Shown piece by piece: positions 27,114-36,922 of a stretch of 64,000 nt of DNA; position 1 is the first letter of the stretch, and every line of letters starts with the position of its first letter. A model generated the notes under the pieces. The model was not told the origin of the DNA, searched no databases, and saw only the letters and a list, made by a program, of their open reading frames with translations. This stretch comes from Paenibacillus eucommiae (GTDB lineage: Bacteria > Bacillota > Bacilli > Paenibacillales > NBRC-103111): positions 18,773 to 82,772 of the forward strand of contig NZ_JAGGLB010000038.1 of assembly GCF_017874215.1 (NCBI RefSeq). Direction: 5' to 3'. A program made the translations under genes and the position numbers.

Positions 27114-28166
27114 TTATTTGTGGGATAGCAGCATTTCTGTAATTAAATCAAGCTGTGCTTCAATCGAGATCGGGTCGAAATAAAAATATTGCTTTCCGTC
27201 CAGCTCCATAACCTTCTTATTTTTGACCGCTGGAATCGTCTTCCATACCGCACTGCCGGATACAAGATCCGTACCTTCACCTTCGTTTGAGACCAGAATG
27301 TAGTCGGCATCGGCTACATATTCCGGAAGCAGCTCCAACGATAATTTTTGGACGATCTGGGTTCCGCTGCTCTCAAGCTCCTTCTCGATTTTCTCTGGCA
27401 TCTTGAGGTTAAGCCCCCGATAAACAGACCATCCGCCTCGGCCATAATTATATCCGAATATCGAAAACTCGCTTCCCTTTCCCTCAATTCGAATAATGGC
27501 CACCTTGGCATTCTCATCGATGGTGCCGGCAATTTTGGCGTGGGCTGCGGCGGCCTTTTCCTCGAAGCTCGCCATTAATTGCTCCGCCGCTTGCGGCTTT
27601 CCTATCAATTCCCCGACCAGCTTTGCATCATCATAGGTGCTCCGGTTCGCATCATAAGGGATCAGCACCGATGGGGCGATTTTGGCAAACTGCTCATAGT
27701 CCTCAGCATTATTGCTGTTCATAATAATCAAATCCGGCTCCAGCTTCGCCACCGCTTCCAATGACGGAGGGCCGCCAACATCAACGATCCCATCCGCCTC
27801 CATGTCCTTCAAAAACGGGCTTCCGCCCCACCAGGTTAAATTGGCTCCGACAGGCTTTATATCAAAAGCGAGCAGAATATGATGATAATATAGAGCGACG
27901 ATCCGCTTAGGCTCGGCTGGAATTTCAACATCCCCATTGACCGTACTCACGACCCGGGTCGCTGCCTTAGTGCCATCATCTGTAGCTGCGGGGGCATCTG
28001 TTGCACTGTTCGTGTCCGTTTTATCTGCGCTCGTCACGGTTGGTGTACCGGTTGTGCCATTATTGCCCGACTCATCCTTTGATCGATCCCCGCAAGCGCT
28101 GGCCATAGTCAGGATTAGCAGCAGTGCGATCCCCAAAAATACATATTTTTTTCTCTGAGCTTGCAT
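27114..28166 (-). CDS. Iron-siderophore ABC transporter binding lipoprotein
   Basis: 350 residues; signal peptide and lipobox MASAC, then a Thr/Asp/Asn-rich linker, then a FecB/FeuA-type binding fold (VALYYHHILLAFDIKPVG, EPDLIIMNSNNAEDYEQF, IAPSVLIPYDANRSTYDD). The start at 28166 has GGAGGG 7 nt upstream; an upstream ATG at 28199 lies inside the Fur box and is excluded. No permease or ATPase gene is adjacent, so it must work with a distant uptake system. Its fold is nearly duplicated in the regulator at 24360-25994, which suggests a common ligand. Confidence 0.93.
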   Translation of the reverse strand: MQAQRKKYVFLGIALLLILTMASACGDRSKDESGNNGTTGTPTVTSADKTDTNSATDAPAATDDGTKAATRVVSTVNGDVEIPAEPKRIVALYYHHILLAFDIKPVGANLTWWGGSPFLKDMEADGIVDVGGPPSLEAVAKLEPDLIIMNSNNAEDYEQFAKIAPSVLIPYDANRSTYDDAKLVGELIGKPQAAEQLMASFEEKAAAAHAKIAGTIDENAKVAIIRIEGKGSEFSIFGYNYGRGGWSVYRGLNLKMPEKIEKELESSGTQIVQKLSLELLPEYVADADYILVSNEGEGTDLVSGSAVWKTIPAVKNKKVMELDGKQYFYFDPISIEAQLDLITEMLLSHK

Positions 28167-28183
28167 CTTAAAACCCTCCATTT

Positions 28184-28198
28184 TGATAATGATTATCA
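28184..28198. promoter_or_regulatory. Perfect Fur box upstream of siderophore-binding protein gene
   Basis: TGATAAT-G-ATTATCA, a perfect 7-1-7 dyad, ends 18 bp upstream of the start. Predicts iron repression. Confidence 0.9.
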
Positions 28199-28363
28199 TT
28201 TGTACCCAATTATACGAGAGTTGATCCCCATGAACAATAGATGATTCCGATTAAAATAGCGCATTTCTGCCAAAACATTGTTGTTTCATACCAAAATCAC
28301 CCCCATGCTTCATGCACAAATCTATGGATTTGTTTTGCTGAATGATAGTTAAACTGGAGATAT

Positions 28364-28392
28364 TTGAAGTCATTTTCCATAAATAGTATAAT
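28364..28392 (+). promoter_or_regulatory. SigA-type promoter of FAD lipoprotein gene
   Basis: TTGAAG, 17-bp spacer, TATAAT. The -10 ends 43 bp before the TTG start. Confidence 0.75.
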
Positions 28393-28435
28393 AATCCCAG
28401 CTAGTCTATCGAATTTTCATAGGGAGAGTGTAGTT

Positions 28436-30441
28436 TTGGCAATAATGGGAGAAAAGAAAAATGGGGCAAGTACAAAAGTTATCATCGTTTTAGCCGTATT
28501 GATTGTATTGATTGCATGTTCACATGGAGGTTGTACGAAAACAAAGCGAAGCCAAATGACAGTATAGTTCATGCACCACATGAGAACAAGCCTCTGGAGC
28601 CAGTAGAAACCGTGTCGAAAATCAATAGCGAATACGATGTCATCGTAGCCGGAACGGACCCTGAGGGCATAGCAGCAGCGGTATCTGCAGCCCGCAACGG
28701 GTTGAAAACACTGCTCGTTGACGGTAATAATCGGGAAATTCTAGGCGGACTTTTCACTGTAGGCTGGTTGAATAGCCTCGACATGAACCTCGATAAAAAT
28801 GACAAATCATCAAATAAGGGCAAGCCACTGAATAAGGGTATTTTCACCGAATGGTTTGCTCAAGTCGAAGGCGACTCATTTGATATCCATACAGCGGCGA
28901 ACGCATTCAAGCGTCTTGTGGATGGGGAGAAAAATATTGACCTGCTGCTGAAAGTAAAATCGATGGAACCGATACTCCAGGAAGGCGGCGACAGTGCGGG
29001 CAGCAAGACGATAACCGGGCTGAAGCTGGTATTGGAGGATGGGACTGTTCAGGAAGTGAAGGCCAAATCAATAATTGACGCTACGCAGGATGCTGATATT
29101 GCCGCTGCTGCGGGGGTCCCTTACACGCTTGGTCGCGAAGATATCGGAAATAAGGATTCACGTATGGCCGTGACGCTCGTTTTTCGTCTTAGTAATGTGA
29201 CAGACGATGTATGGAAGAACATCCGGAAGGCGATTAAAATAGAGGACAATGGGAAAAATGAGCACGGCTCCAATGAACAGAGCGCTTGGGGATACAATAA
29301 GTTGCAGACGTATCAACCGGTCAACGAAAAAAGGACGAAGATGCGGGGGCTCAACATCGGCAGACTGAACGATGACTCAGTATTGATCAACGCGCTGCAA
29401 ATTTTCGGCATCGATGGTTCCGATCCGGCCTCCCGGGAAGAAGGCATCCGCATCGGCAAGGAAGAGCTGCCGCATGTTGTTGACTATATAAAAGCCAACT
29501 TCCCCGAGCTTGCCGGCGTTGAGCTTGATGGTACAGCTCCAGAGCTGTACATCCGTGAAACGCGCCATATCCAAGGCGAATACAGGCTAAGCATGATTGA
29601 TGTGCTGGAAAATCGGGACCAATGGGATCGCATTGCTTTCGGCTCCTATGCGGTAGACATTCAGCGCACTAAACCCGATGAATGGGGAGATATCATTACA
29701 GGACCGATTCAGTATGCCGTGCCTTTGCGCAGTATTGTGCCGCTCAAAGTGGACGGACTGCTCGTAGTCGGCCGTGCGGCGAGCTTCGATACGCTGCCGC
29801 ATGGCAGCGCACGCACCGTGCCAGTAGGCATGGCGACAGCCGAAGCGGCTGGGGCCGCGGCCAAATTGTCGCAGACCGAAGGCATAACGTTCAGACAGCT
29901 TTCTGCTTCCAAGGAAGCGGTCGCCAAGCTGCAGAATATGCTGAACGAGCAAGGAATGGATATTAAGCCCTTTACCATCGAACCGATAGCAATATCGAAG
30001 CACAAGCACTACACCGGGCTTAAGGTAGCCCTATTGATGGGATTAGCCAAAGGCGGATACACGAACAAGAATTTCAATCTGGAAGGCGAAAGCAATCCGC
30101 AGGCAATGGTCTACTTGATCGGCGGCGCCAAGACAGCGCTTGGCCAACCGGCCGCTATGCCAGGTGATCCATCTGCAGCGGTTGCCGCAATCCCTGAAGC
30201 TGAGCGGTCTAAGCAAAAGCTGACGCTGGAGCAAGCCAGCCTGACTATAGCGACCGCATTAGGTATGAAGGTGTCACCAGCGGAGGCGCAGTCAGCACTT
30301 GTGAGCGGTGGATTTCTGAGCGAGGCGACAGTGAACGGGATTGATGATCCAACTGCACTGAAGATTGGCGAAACACATATGATGCTGAAAGACCTTGCCC
30401 AAACATTTGGAGCTGCGGCTGATCCGTATATTAGCCGTTAG
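28436..30441 (+). pseudogene. FAD-dependent oxidoreductase lipoprotein, frameshifted after signal peptide
   Basis: A TTG at 28436 with AGGGAG 9 nt upstream opens a lipoprotein signal (VIIVLAVLIVLIAC, then SHGGC), but that frame stops at 28565. The oxidoreductase continues in the -1 frame from about 28534 (ENKAKPNDSIVHAPHENKPL) to 30441. A one-base loss near the AAAA run at 28538-28541 reconciles both. The body has the Rossmann dinucleotide site YDVIVAGTDPEGIAAAVSAA and looks like the FAD_oxidored family (TLLVDGNNREILGGLF, VVGRAASFDTLPHGSARTVP). The remaining frame is intact over 600 codons. Alternatives are sequencing error, recoding, or translation from an internal start without a signal. 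Confidence 0.75.
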
Positions 30442-30465
30442 CGCACTGAATGCAGACTTCTTTTC

Positions 30466-30529
30466 ACGGATAAATCCGTTCTGTTTGATGCTCCTGAACC
30501 AGGGGACTTCGATAGGACGGATTTATTTG
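30466..30529 (+). terminator. Terminator-like hairpin after FAD gene
   Basis: GATAAATCCGTTCT pairs with AGGACGGATTTATT, about 30 bp after the stop; the distal arm ends in TTTATTTG. The loop is long (about 31 nt). Confidence 0.55.
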
Positions 30530-30556
30530 TTTCCATGCACACTTTCCCAAATTAGC

Positions 30557-30584
30557 TTGAAATAAATGGTCCAGGCTGTAAAAT
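30557..30584 (+). promoter_or_regulatory. SigA-type promoter of MmcQ/YjbR gene
   Basis: TTGAAA, 16-bp spacer, TAAAAT. Confidence 0.6.
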
Positions 30585-30642
30585 AGGAATATGAAAAAGA
30601 ATCAAAAAGGATTGTATGAAGCTTCTCAGGGGGAATACATTC

Positions 30643-31017
30643 ATGGACATCAACACGTTAACCAGTTACCTTTTATCAAAAAAAGGATCCTCGGATCAAT
30701 ATCCATTCGGTGATGATGTCTTAGTCATCAAAGTAGCCTCAAAAATGTTTGCTCTACTTTCCGAACGAAACAATCAGCCGAATATCAGCTTGAAATGTGA
30801 TCCTTTTATAGCCGAAAACTTAAGACAGCAGCACGCGTCCATTACTCCCGGTTACCACTTAAACAAAAGTCATTGGAATACAATAATCCTCGATGGCTCT
30901 GTTTCAGAGATTGAACTATTCAGAATGATTGATCATTCTTACGAACTGGTTTTTAACAAATTAAAAAAGTCGGAGAAAGATGCCATTAGGGAGCAAGAAA
31001 GCACAGATAGTCGTTGA
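30643..31017 (+). CDS. MmcQ/YjbR family protein
   Basis: 124 residues of the small MmcQ/YjbR (DUF419) fold: YPFGDDVLVIKVASKMFALL, ISLKCDPFIAENLRQQH, ITPGYHLNKSHWNTIIL and the C-terminal IDHSYELVFNKL. Members resemble a DNA-binding fold but their function is mostly unproven. The start at 30643 is chosen because AGGGGG lies 9 nt upstream; the frame opens 27 nt earlier. It is monocistronic, with its own promoter, and convergent with the amidohydrolase gene. Confidence 0.92.
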   Translation: MDINTLTSYLLSKKGSSDQYPFGDDVLVIKVASKMFALLSERNNQPNISLKCDPFIAENLRQQHASITPGYHLNKSHWNTIILDGSVSEIELFRMIDHSYELVFNKLKKSEKDAIREQESTDSR

Positions 31018-31080
31018 ACATGCAGGCGAGAATACTTGCACCTCTTGCTCCTCAAAGCCGGGATACACCGAATTCGAAGC

Positions 31081-32682
31081 TTAAACCAAACAGCGATCCC
31101 ATATTCGTTTCATATTTCCGCCAAATACAGCTTCCTTCTCCTCCATGGTTAAATCCGCGTAGGCCAGCCAGCCGAACTGGGGACGCGGGTCTCTCATGGG
31201 AGAATCGGTGCCGAACAGCACTTTATGAGCGCCGACTTCCTTCACCAGGTATTCAATGGATCCCAAGGTAACGGAGGTGTAGGTCAGCTGCAAGGTGACG
31301 TTGTCATACTTACGTGCAACTGCGGCGTATAACTCGGCAATTTCAAAGGTGCGTGCCGCATGATCCATAAATAGGTTAACTTCCGGGTATCGCTGCGCCA
31401 GCTCTTCAATTTGTGCCGTATAGGCAGCATCGCTTTGCCCGGCCGGATCGACCAGAGCATAAAGCCTTCTCTCATTCCCGAGCCGCCACCACGGGGTATA
31501 AACCGGATCTGTATAAGGAATATGCGACAAAAAGTAGTAGGGCTTCATCCCCTTGAATCCTTTGTCTACATGCCATTTGCGGGCCTCTCTTTCGACATCG
31601 GCAACATAATTGGGGTCAATGACCACATAGGCCTCCACTTCATCCGGATACTTCAAGACCGCCTGCTCGGCCACTGCATTGCCGGCCTCCGAATCACCGC
31701 CATTAATGCCTACCCACGGCGCAATCGACATTTTGCGGATCCCAAGCTTGCGGTACATGGCTATCATCGGATCTATAGTGCCCTGCAGCATAGGAAACCC
31801 GCTTCCTGTCCCGCCTCCCTCTTCAATAAGATGAGTATGCGAATCATACACAGGGATAGATAAGGGAAGCCCTCGGGATGCTTCCAGCACCACCGCATCC
31901 TGCTCAGGCAGTTCGGCTTCGGGAGGTGTCACGCCAAGCAGTCTGCACAAGTTGCCGCCGGCAATAAGCTGCTTCGCTTCATTTGGAATCTGGGCATAAT
32001 CGATCAGCGATCTGGCTGCGCCCGGGCTTTTGAACGGCATGCCGCTGCCAAACAACAAGCGCTCCGCCCCGTAACGTTCATACATCATCTCAATTATGGC
32101 ATTACTCTGTAAAGCCGAGAACTCCACGCACAATGTATCATATGCATCCATTATTGGAAATAAACGCCTTTCCTGACTCCAGCTTGCACCTTGCAAAAGC
32201 AAGGTCAGAGCCGGATGATGAGTCAGTATATCTGCAAGCTGATCGAAGGAAATTTCCGACGCATCCACAAGAAGCGGAATCCGCTGGCGCTCCAGCTCGG
32301 CGAGCAATGGCCCGATTGTTCGCTGGCCCGGATCATAGTAATGGGCTTTGGGAAACAGCTTCACAGCATGAATGCCTTCAGCTCTCATATTGGCAGCAAG
32401 CTGCTCTGGCGAAATAAAGTCTCCCAAGTGATCCGGCATCGCCCCCCAGCATCCATACAGCCTTGGACTTTTGGCCAGTTCATCAGCCAGCACGCTATTT
32501 CCGTACATGGGGGAATGTGCCTTCGCCATTCCGTGATATACCAAAGCTCCGGCGATTCCACACTGATCCATAACCGATAAGATCTGTTCCGTCTTCCAGG
32601 GCTGCAAACGGTGCTTGTAGGCGATCTTCCCCACACTGGCGTTGCAATCGAAAAACTGCAGCGGTAATTGAATATTTGTCAT
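31081..32682 (-). CDS. Tandem two-domain amidohydrolase (degenerate plus intact half)
   Basis: 533 residues made of two amidohydrolase-2 TIM barrels. The C-terminal half (about 280-533) has the metal site: SHTHLIEE (HxH), a His in LFMDHAARTFE and the catalytic Asp in KVLFGTDSPMRDPR. The N-terminal half (about 1-265) keeps the fold (HAVKLFPKAHYYDPG, ERLLFGSGMPFKSPG) but has DCNAS in place of DxHxH and GSGMPF in place of GTDxP, so it is probably not catalytic. Last gene of a minus-strand sugar operon; may act on an imported metabolite. RBS GGAAGAG. Confidence 0.82.
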   Translation of the reverse strand: MTNIQLPLQFFDCNASVGKIAYKHRLQPWKTEQILSVMDQCGIAGALVYHGMAKAHSPMYGNSVLADELAKSPRLYGCWGAMPDHLGDFISPEQLAANMRAEGIHAVKLFPKAHYYDPGQRTIGPLLAELERQRIPLLVDASEISFDQLADILTHHPALTLLLQGASWSQERRLFPIMDAYDTLCVEFSALQSNAIIEMMYERYGAERLLFGSGMPFKSPGAARSLIDYAQIPNEAKQLIAGGNLCRLLGVTPPEAELPEQDAVVLEASRGLPLSIPVYDSHTHLIEEGGGTGSGFPMLQGTIDPMIAMYRKLGIRKMSIAPWVGINGGDSEAGNAVAEQAVLKYPDEVEAYVVIDPNYVADVEREARKWHVDKGFKGMKPYYFLSHIPYTDPVYTPWWRLGNERRLYALVDPAGQSDAAYTAQIEELAQRYPEVNLFMDHAARTFEIAELYAAVARKYDNVTLQLTYTSVTLGSIEYLVKEVGAHKVLFGTDSPMRDPRPQFGWLAYADLTMEEKEAVFGGNMKRIWDRCLV

Positions 32683-32733
32683 TTCTCTTCCTATCCTCCC
32701 ACATTGATTTTGCTTTCCATCTTCAGGCCTGAA

Positions 32734-34986
32734 TCACCCATTTTTGCGAAACTCACCGGGTGAGATCCCGCAATATTTCTTGAAAGTGCTTACAAAGGTA
32801 GTGTTGTTCATATAACCAACCTTTTCCCCAACTTCTGCGATAGGCATATTAGAATTTTTCAAGATCTTTTTGGCATGGGAAATTCTGACCTTATTCAGAT
32901 AGTCCACATAATTCACCTGAAACGTCTTTTTAAAGTAATTAGAAAAATACTTGGGCGTTGTATGAAAAATGTCAGCCATATGATCCTGATATAAATTATC
33001 CATATAATGGGCTTCTATATATTGCGAAATAAAGCCCGGATTCAGTTTACTCTTGGAGGCTTTGACCGCCGCTTCTGCCACAGCATCCACTACATGCACA
33101 AGAGCCTGCCGAATCTCCTGATGATGAAGCGCTTCTTCAATCTCCCGGCTAAATGCCAGCTCCAGTGATCCTAAGTCCGGCTTTTTGTTCCCATCTCCAT
33201 CCACATGCTGAATCAATTGATAAAATATACATTTGGCAATATGAATCAATTGAAGGAAATTGATACCCAGGCGTACATTCTCCAGCATGATATCATCGAT
33301 AATGCGAATCGTCTCTTCCACATTGCCGCTGATCAGGCAGTTGGACATCCTGTCAATGTCATCAAGCGGGAAGAACACCTTGCCCGAAAAACGAATATGT
33401 TCAAAATCAATGACAGGCTGCTCTTGATTAACATTTCTGTACAGCAAGCTATCCATCACATTCTGATAAGCTAACCGGTAATTCGGGATGCTTGGCACAT
33501 ACAGCTGGCTAATCGCAGCTAGCATGGTATATTGCTGCAGCACATCCTGCTCAGCCCCCTTGATAAAACTTTCGATGTCCTGCTCAATTTTTCGTTTTTC
33601 AGCTTTTGTGGAAACTGGAACCATCACCAGAAAATCCAGATTCTTGGCATGCAGGACCGCGATGTTATCGAGCTTCTGGTTTAAATCCCGCTGTAGAAAC
33701 TGCAGAAGTCCTTCTATTCGCAGCGAAGTATGGGATTGACTCTTGTTACGAGGAAGCATGCGAATACACACCATTACAAATAACGGGCCATGCCAGAATT
33801 CATACCGGTATTGTTCTAGCATACGCTCGGCTGCTTCAGCATCTGAATGATGATCCAACGCATCAATCCATACCCTCTTGCGCATGTCCAACTGGATATC
33901 CCTTATACTGCTTCTGTACGTCTCGTTCTCCGCTTGAATCATTCGAATACCGCTATGAATGGAACCATAGCCAGCAGCCTTATCCTGATTCCCGCCAAAT
34001 AATCTGTACAGCTTTTGAACAGGCCTGAACAAATAAATGCTAAGCCCCATCGACAAGATAACAGCAAGGACTATCGCCAGCAGCATAATTAAATGATTAA
34101 TCCGGGTAATCGATTCGATGTTCTGGAAGTGAAAGGGAAATTTGCTGATATAATAAAAACCATTATACTCAGACTGATACAAATTGTATTCGTCCCCTCT
34201 GTTCTTCAGCGTGGTTTGTTCTCCCTGATTCAGCCCGAATCCCTTCAAGGTTTGGACAAGATCCCACTCCGCTTCCGTACTCATCACAACTTTTCGATTC
34301 TGATCCAAAATAATCAATGAAGCATCCTGAGCCATTGTCTTCAATACATGCTGCAGCAGCAGCTCTGAATTCACAAAGAACATGACGTTTTTATTGGACA
34401 TATTGTTATTGCCTAGTATGACCAGCAGCTTTTTGAGTTCCTGCCTGTAGGGATTTGTCTGTTTGACATACACCCCCTCTGGAAAAACCTGGAGTGAATG
34501 CCTGGTTGCCGCATAAGCCCGCCAGTAGTCAACTGTATATAAATCATGCTTGTAATTTTGTTTGAACAGCTCCTGCAAACTAATCGTACCGCTTGAAGTG
34601 ACAGCCAGATCATGACCTTGAAAGAAAACCACCACCTCTTCCAGATACTCCAAGGATGCTGATGAAACCAGCATGTTGATCTGCTTCTGCATCATATAGG
34701 CACTGACCATATCCGTCCTCTGCCCATCAAATGCATCCAAGGTTTCATAGGGCAGCATATGGATGGAATAAATCAGATTATTCAGGTCCCTGAAGCTGTC
34801 ATCGAATCTTTGGATCGCGCTCTCCACAACCAGATTATTATTATCGCTGACTTGATCATAAATCTCTTCGACTGAGTTTCTAAATACGATATAGTTCGAT
34901 GCAAACATCACGGCTATCACAAGAAGCAGGGCAAAAAAAATCTTCCAAGCCCCCAGGTTGGCCAGCATTCTGATTATTCGCACCAA
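32734..34986 (-). CDS. Membrane-anchored AraC-family regulator
   Basis: 750 residues starting at a TTG with AAGGGGTG upstream. TM1 is at about 13-33 (WKIFFALLLVIAVMFASNYIV), an extracytoplasmic sensor follows to about 295, TM2 is at LIMLLAIVLAVILSMGLSIYLF, and the C-terminal AraC domain is at about 650-748 (MADIFHTTPKYFSNYFKKTF, then GYMNNTTFVSTFKKYCGISPGEFRKN). This is the YesS/YtdP-like layout, a one-component transmembrane regulator. It lies between the permease pair and the amidohydrolase gene and probably controls this operon in response to an extracellular sugar. Confidence 0.9.
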   Translation of the reverse strand: MVRIIRMLANLGAWKIFFALLLVIAVMFASNYIVFRNSVEEIYDQVSDNNNLVVESAIQRFDDSFRDLNNLIYSIHMLPYETLDAFDGQRTDMVSAYMMQKQINMLVSSASLEYLEEVVVFFQGHDLAVTSSGTISLQELFKQNYKHDLYTVDYWRAYAATRHSLQVFPEGVYVKQTNPYRQELKKLLVILGNNNMSNKNVMFFVNSELLLQHVLKTMAQDASLIILDQNRKVVMSTEAEWDLVQTLKGFGLNQGEQTTLKNRGDEYNLYQSEYNGFYYISKFPFHFQNIESITRINHLIMLLAIVLAVILSMGLSIYLFRPVQKLYRLFGGNQDKAAGYGSIHSGIRMIQAENETYRSSIRDIQLDMRKRVWIDALDHHSDAEAAERMLEQYRYEFWHGPLFVMVCIRMLPRNKSQSHTSLRIEGLLQFLQRDLNQKLDNIAVLHAKNLDFLVMVPVSTKAEKRKIEQDIESFIKGAEQDVLQQYTMLAAISQLYVPSIPNYRLAYQNVMDSLLYRNVNQEQPVIDFEHIRFSGKVFFPLDDIDRMSNCLISGNVEETIRIIDDIMLENVRLGINFLQLIHIAKCIFYQLIQHVDGDGNKKPDLGSLELAFSREIEEALHHQEIRQALVHVVDAVAEAAVKASKSKLNPGFISQYIEAHYMDNLYQDHMADIFHTTPKYFSNYFKKTFQVNYVDYLNKVRISHAKKILKNSNMPIAEVGEKVGYMNNTTFVSTFKKYCGISPGEFRKNG

Positions 34987-35010
34987 TAACTACACCCCTT
35001 TTTATCTCAA

Positions 35011-35883
35011 TCAGCCTTTTTCTGAGCCAAGCATTACCCCCTTGGCAAAATATCTTTGAGCCAGCGGATACAGCATACAAATAGGAAGCATCGTAATAAA
35101 GATGGTGGCATTCTTGATCGCTTCTGCCGTCAGACGACTGCTTCCCCCCATATTGTTGGCTTCTCTCGCCGTATCGAATATCAGCATATCACGCAGCACC
35201 AGCTGCAGGGGGAACAGCTTGACATCATTCAAATAAATAAGCGGCAGGAAGAAGCTGTTCCAATGACCCATGAAATAAAACAGGCCAATCGAGGCTAATG
35301 CCGGTTTGGAAAGCGGTATCACAATACTAAATAATACACGAAGCTCTGACGCTCCATCCATGATAGCCGATTCCCGCAAGGATTCGGACATATTCTCATA
35401 GAAGCTTTTCAAAATCAGCAATTCGAACGTCCAGATGGCATTAGGGATAATCAAGGCCCAGATCGAATCCACCATGCCGAGCTTTTGAACAATCAGGTAG
35501 TTCGGAATAATGCCGCCATTCAGAAACATGGTCAGCACGATCAGAATCATAAAATACTTTCTGCCGAAAAAACCGGATCTGGAGAGCGGATAAGCCGCTA
35601 TCGCCGTCATCAGCAAATTGATCGTGGTTCCGGTACCTGTATATAGAATCGTATTTAAATAAGCTCTTGGCACTTTTTCGCTGGAAAAAATCTCTTTATA
35701 AGCTTCAATATTGAAGCCCCGAGGGAAAATAGTTATCTTGCTCTGCACAATATAGACAGTATCGCTAAACGAAACCGCCACAATATGCACAATCGGATAA
35801 ACGGTAACCATGGCAATGACTACCATTAGTATATAATTAAAGATCGAAAATAGCGATATCCGGCTTGCCCTTGATCCTACCAT
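35011..35883 (-). CDS. Sugar ABC transporter permease (LplC/YtcP type)
   Basis: 290 residues with six membrane helices (IFNYILMVVIAMVTVYPIVHIVAVSF first). The EAA loop is LRESAIMDGASELRVLFSIVIPLSKP; the C-terminus YFAKGVMLGSEKG is typical of the branch. The ATG overlaps the stop of the upstream LplB-type gene by 7 bp (ATGGTAG), and the AraC gene follows after 24 bp. Partner of the 35877-36896 permease. Confidence 0.93.
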   Translation of the reverse strand: MVGSRASRISLFSIFNYILMVVIAMVTVYPIVHIVAVSFSDTVYIVQSKITIFPRGFNIEAYKEIFSSEKVPRAYLNTILYTGTGTTINLLMTAIAAYPLSRSGFFGRKYFMILIVLTMFLNGGIIPNYLIVQKLGMVDSIWALIIPNAIWTFELLILKSFYENMSESLRESAIMDGASELRVLFSIVIPLSKPALASIGLFYFMGHWNSFFLPLIYLNDVKLFPLQLVLRDMLIFDTAREANNMGGSSRLTAEAIKNATIFITMLPICMLYPLAQRYFAKGVMLGSEKG

Positions 35884-36896
35884 AATCCCTTACCCCCGGC
35901 CTTTTTACTCATGAAATTGGCAGCCAGCAGCATTACCAAAGCAATCACGGCCTCGAACAAGCCAACGGCTGCTGCAAAGCTGTAGTTGCTCTCCAGCAAT
36001 CCTTTTCTGTAAACAAATGTAGAGAAAATATCCGCCACATCGTAGGTCATCGGATTATAAAGCAGCAGCACCTTCTCATAGCCAATGCGAAACATGGACC
36101 CGGCTTTCAGGATTAGGAGAACCAAAATAGTAGGAAGCATCCCTGGTAAAGTAATGTAACCTATCATATGATGCCTTTTGCAGCCGTCCACTTTGGCAGC
36201 TTCATATAAAGTAGGATTGATGCCTGAAATCGCAGCTAAATATATAATCGCTTCATACCCCATATGATTCCAAATATCAGAAACGACGTAAATCGTACGA
36301 AACCAGGCGGGATCAATAAGAAAATAAATTTTCCCAAATCCAAAATATTGTATAAGCTGATTGACCGTTCCATTGCCCGGAGACAACATATCAATCACCA
36401 TGCTGCTGACAATCACTATAGAAAGAAAGGAGGGGAAGTAACTGAGCGTCTGCACCCACTTCTTAAACAATCGCAATCGGACTTCATTCAGCAAAATGGC
36501 AAAAATAATCGGAATCGGAAAGCTGAAAACCAGCGTATAAAATCCGAGCAAAAATGTATTTTTAAACAACAGCCAAAAATCTGGGCTGGAGAAAAAAGTC
36601 CGAAAATGCTTAAGCCCCACCCATTCACTGTTTAAAATACCTACAAAAACCTGGTAATCCTTAAAGGCAATAATCATTCCGTATATGGGACCGTATCTGA
36701 ATATTGCATAGAAAACCAGACATGGAATAAAAATCAGCAAAAGCTGCCGGTCTCGCTTGAAATGATGCCACACTGAAGTCAGCCGCTTTTTCAGACCGCC
36801 AGATTGATTGCCCGCCGATTGATTGCTTTGCACTTCCATTTTTGCATGATGCACGATTTGTCCCCACCTATCCGGAAGCGGCACCTGTGAAGACAC
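35877..36896 (-). CDS. Sugar ABC transporter permease (LplB type)
   Basis: 339 residues, longer at the N-terminus than its paralogues by a Gln/Ser-rich cytoplasmic tail. Helices begin at LLLIFIPCLVFYAIFRYGPIYG; the EAA loop is LYEAAKVDGCKRHHMIGYITLPG; the end is KGLW. The start used is a GTG at 36896 with GAAGGG upstream; Met20 (MEVQSNQ) is an alternative without a good ribosome site. It sits 26 bp after the binding lipoprotein gene. Confidence 0.9.
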   Translation of the reverse strand: MSSQVPLPDRWGQIVHHAKMEVQSNQSAGNQSGGLKKRLTSVWHHFKRDRQLLLIFIPCLVFYAIFRYGPIYGMIIAFKDYQVFVGILNSEWVGLKHFRTFFSSPDFWLLFKNTFLLGFYTLVFSFPIPIIFAILLNEVRLRLFKKWVQTLSYFPSFLSIVIVSSMVIDMLSPGNGTVNQLIQYFGFGKIYFLIDPAWFRTIYVVSDIWNHMGYEAIIYLAAISGINPTLYEAAKVDGCKRHHMIGYITLPGMLPTILVLLILKAGSMFRIGYEKVLLLYNPMTYDVADIFSTFVYRKGLLESNYSFAAAVGLFEAVIALVMLLAANFMSKKAGGKGLW

Positions 36897-36922
36897 ACAG
36901 ATGCAGCCCTTCTTATCTTCTA

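Noticed and set aside
26699..27142. Ser/Thr/Leu-rich ORFs on both strands
   Set aside because: Produced by C/T-rich tandem repeats and the inverted GACATGAGAT units; no ribosome sites.
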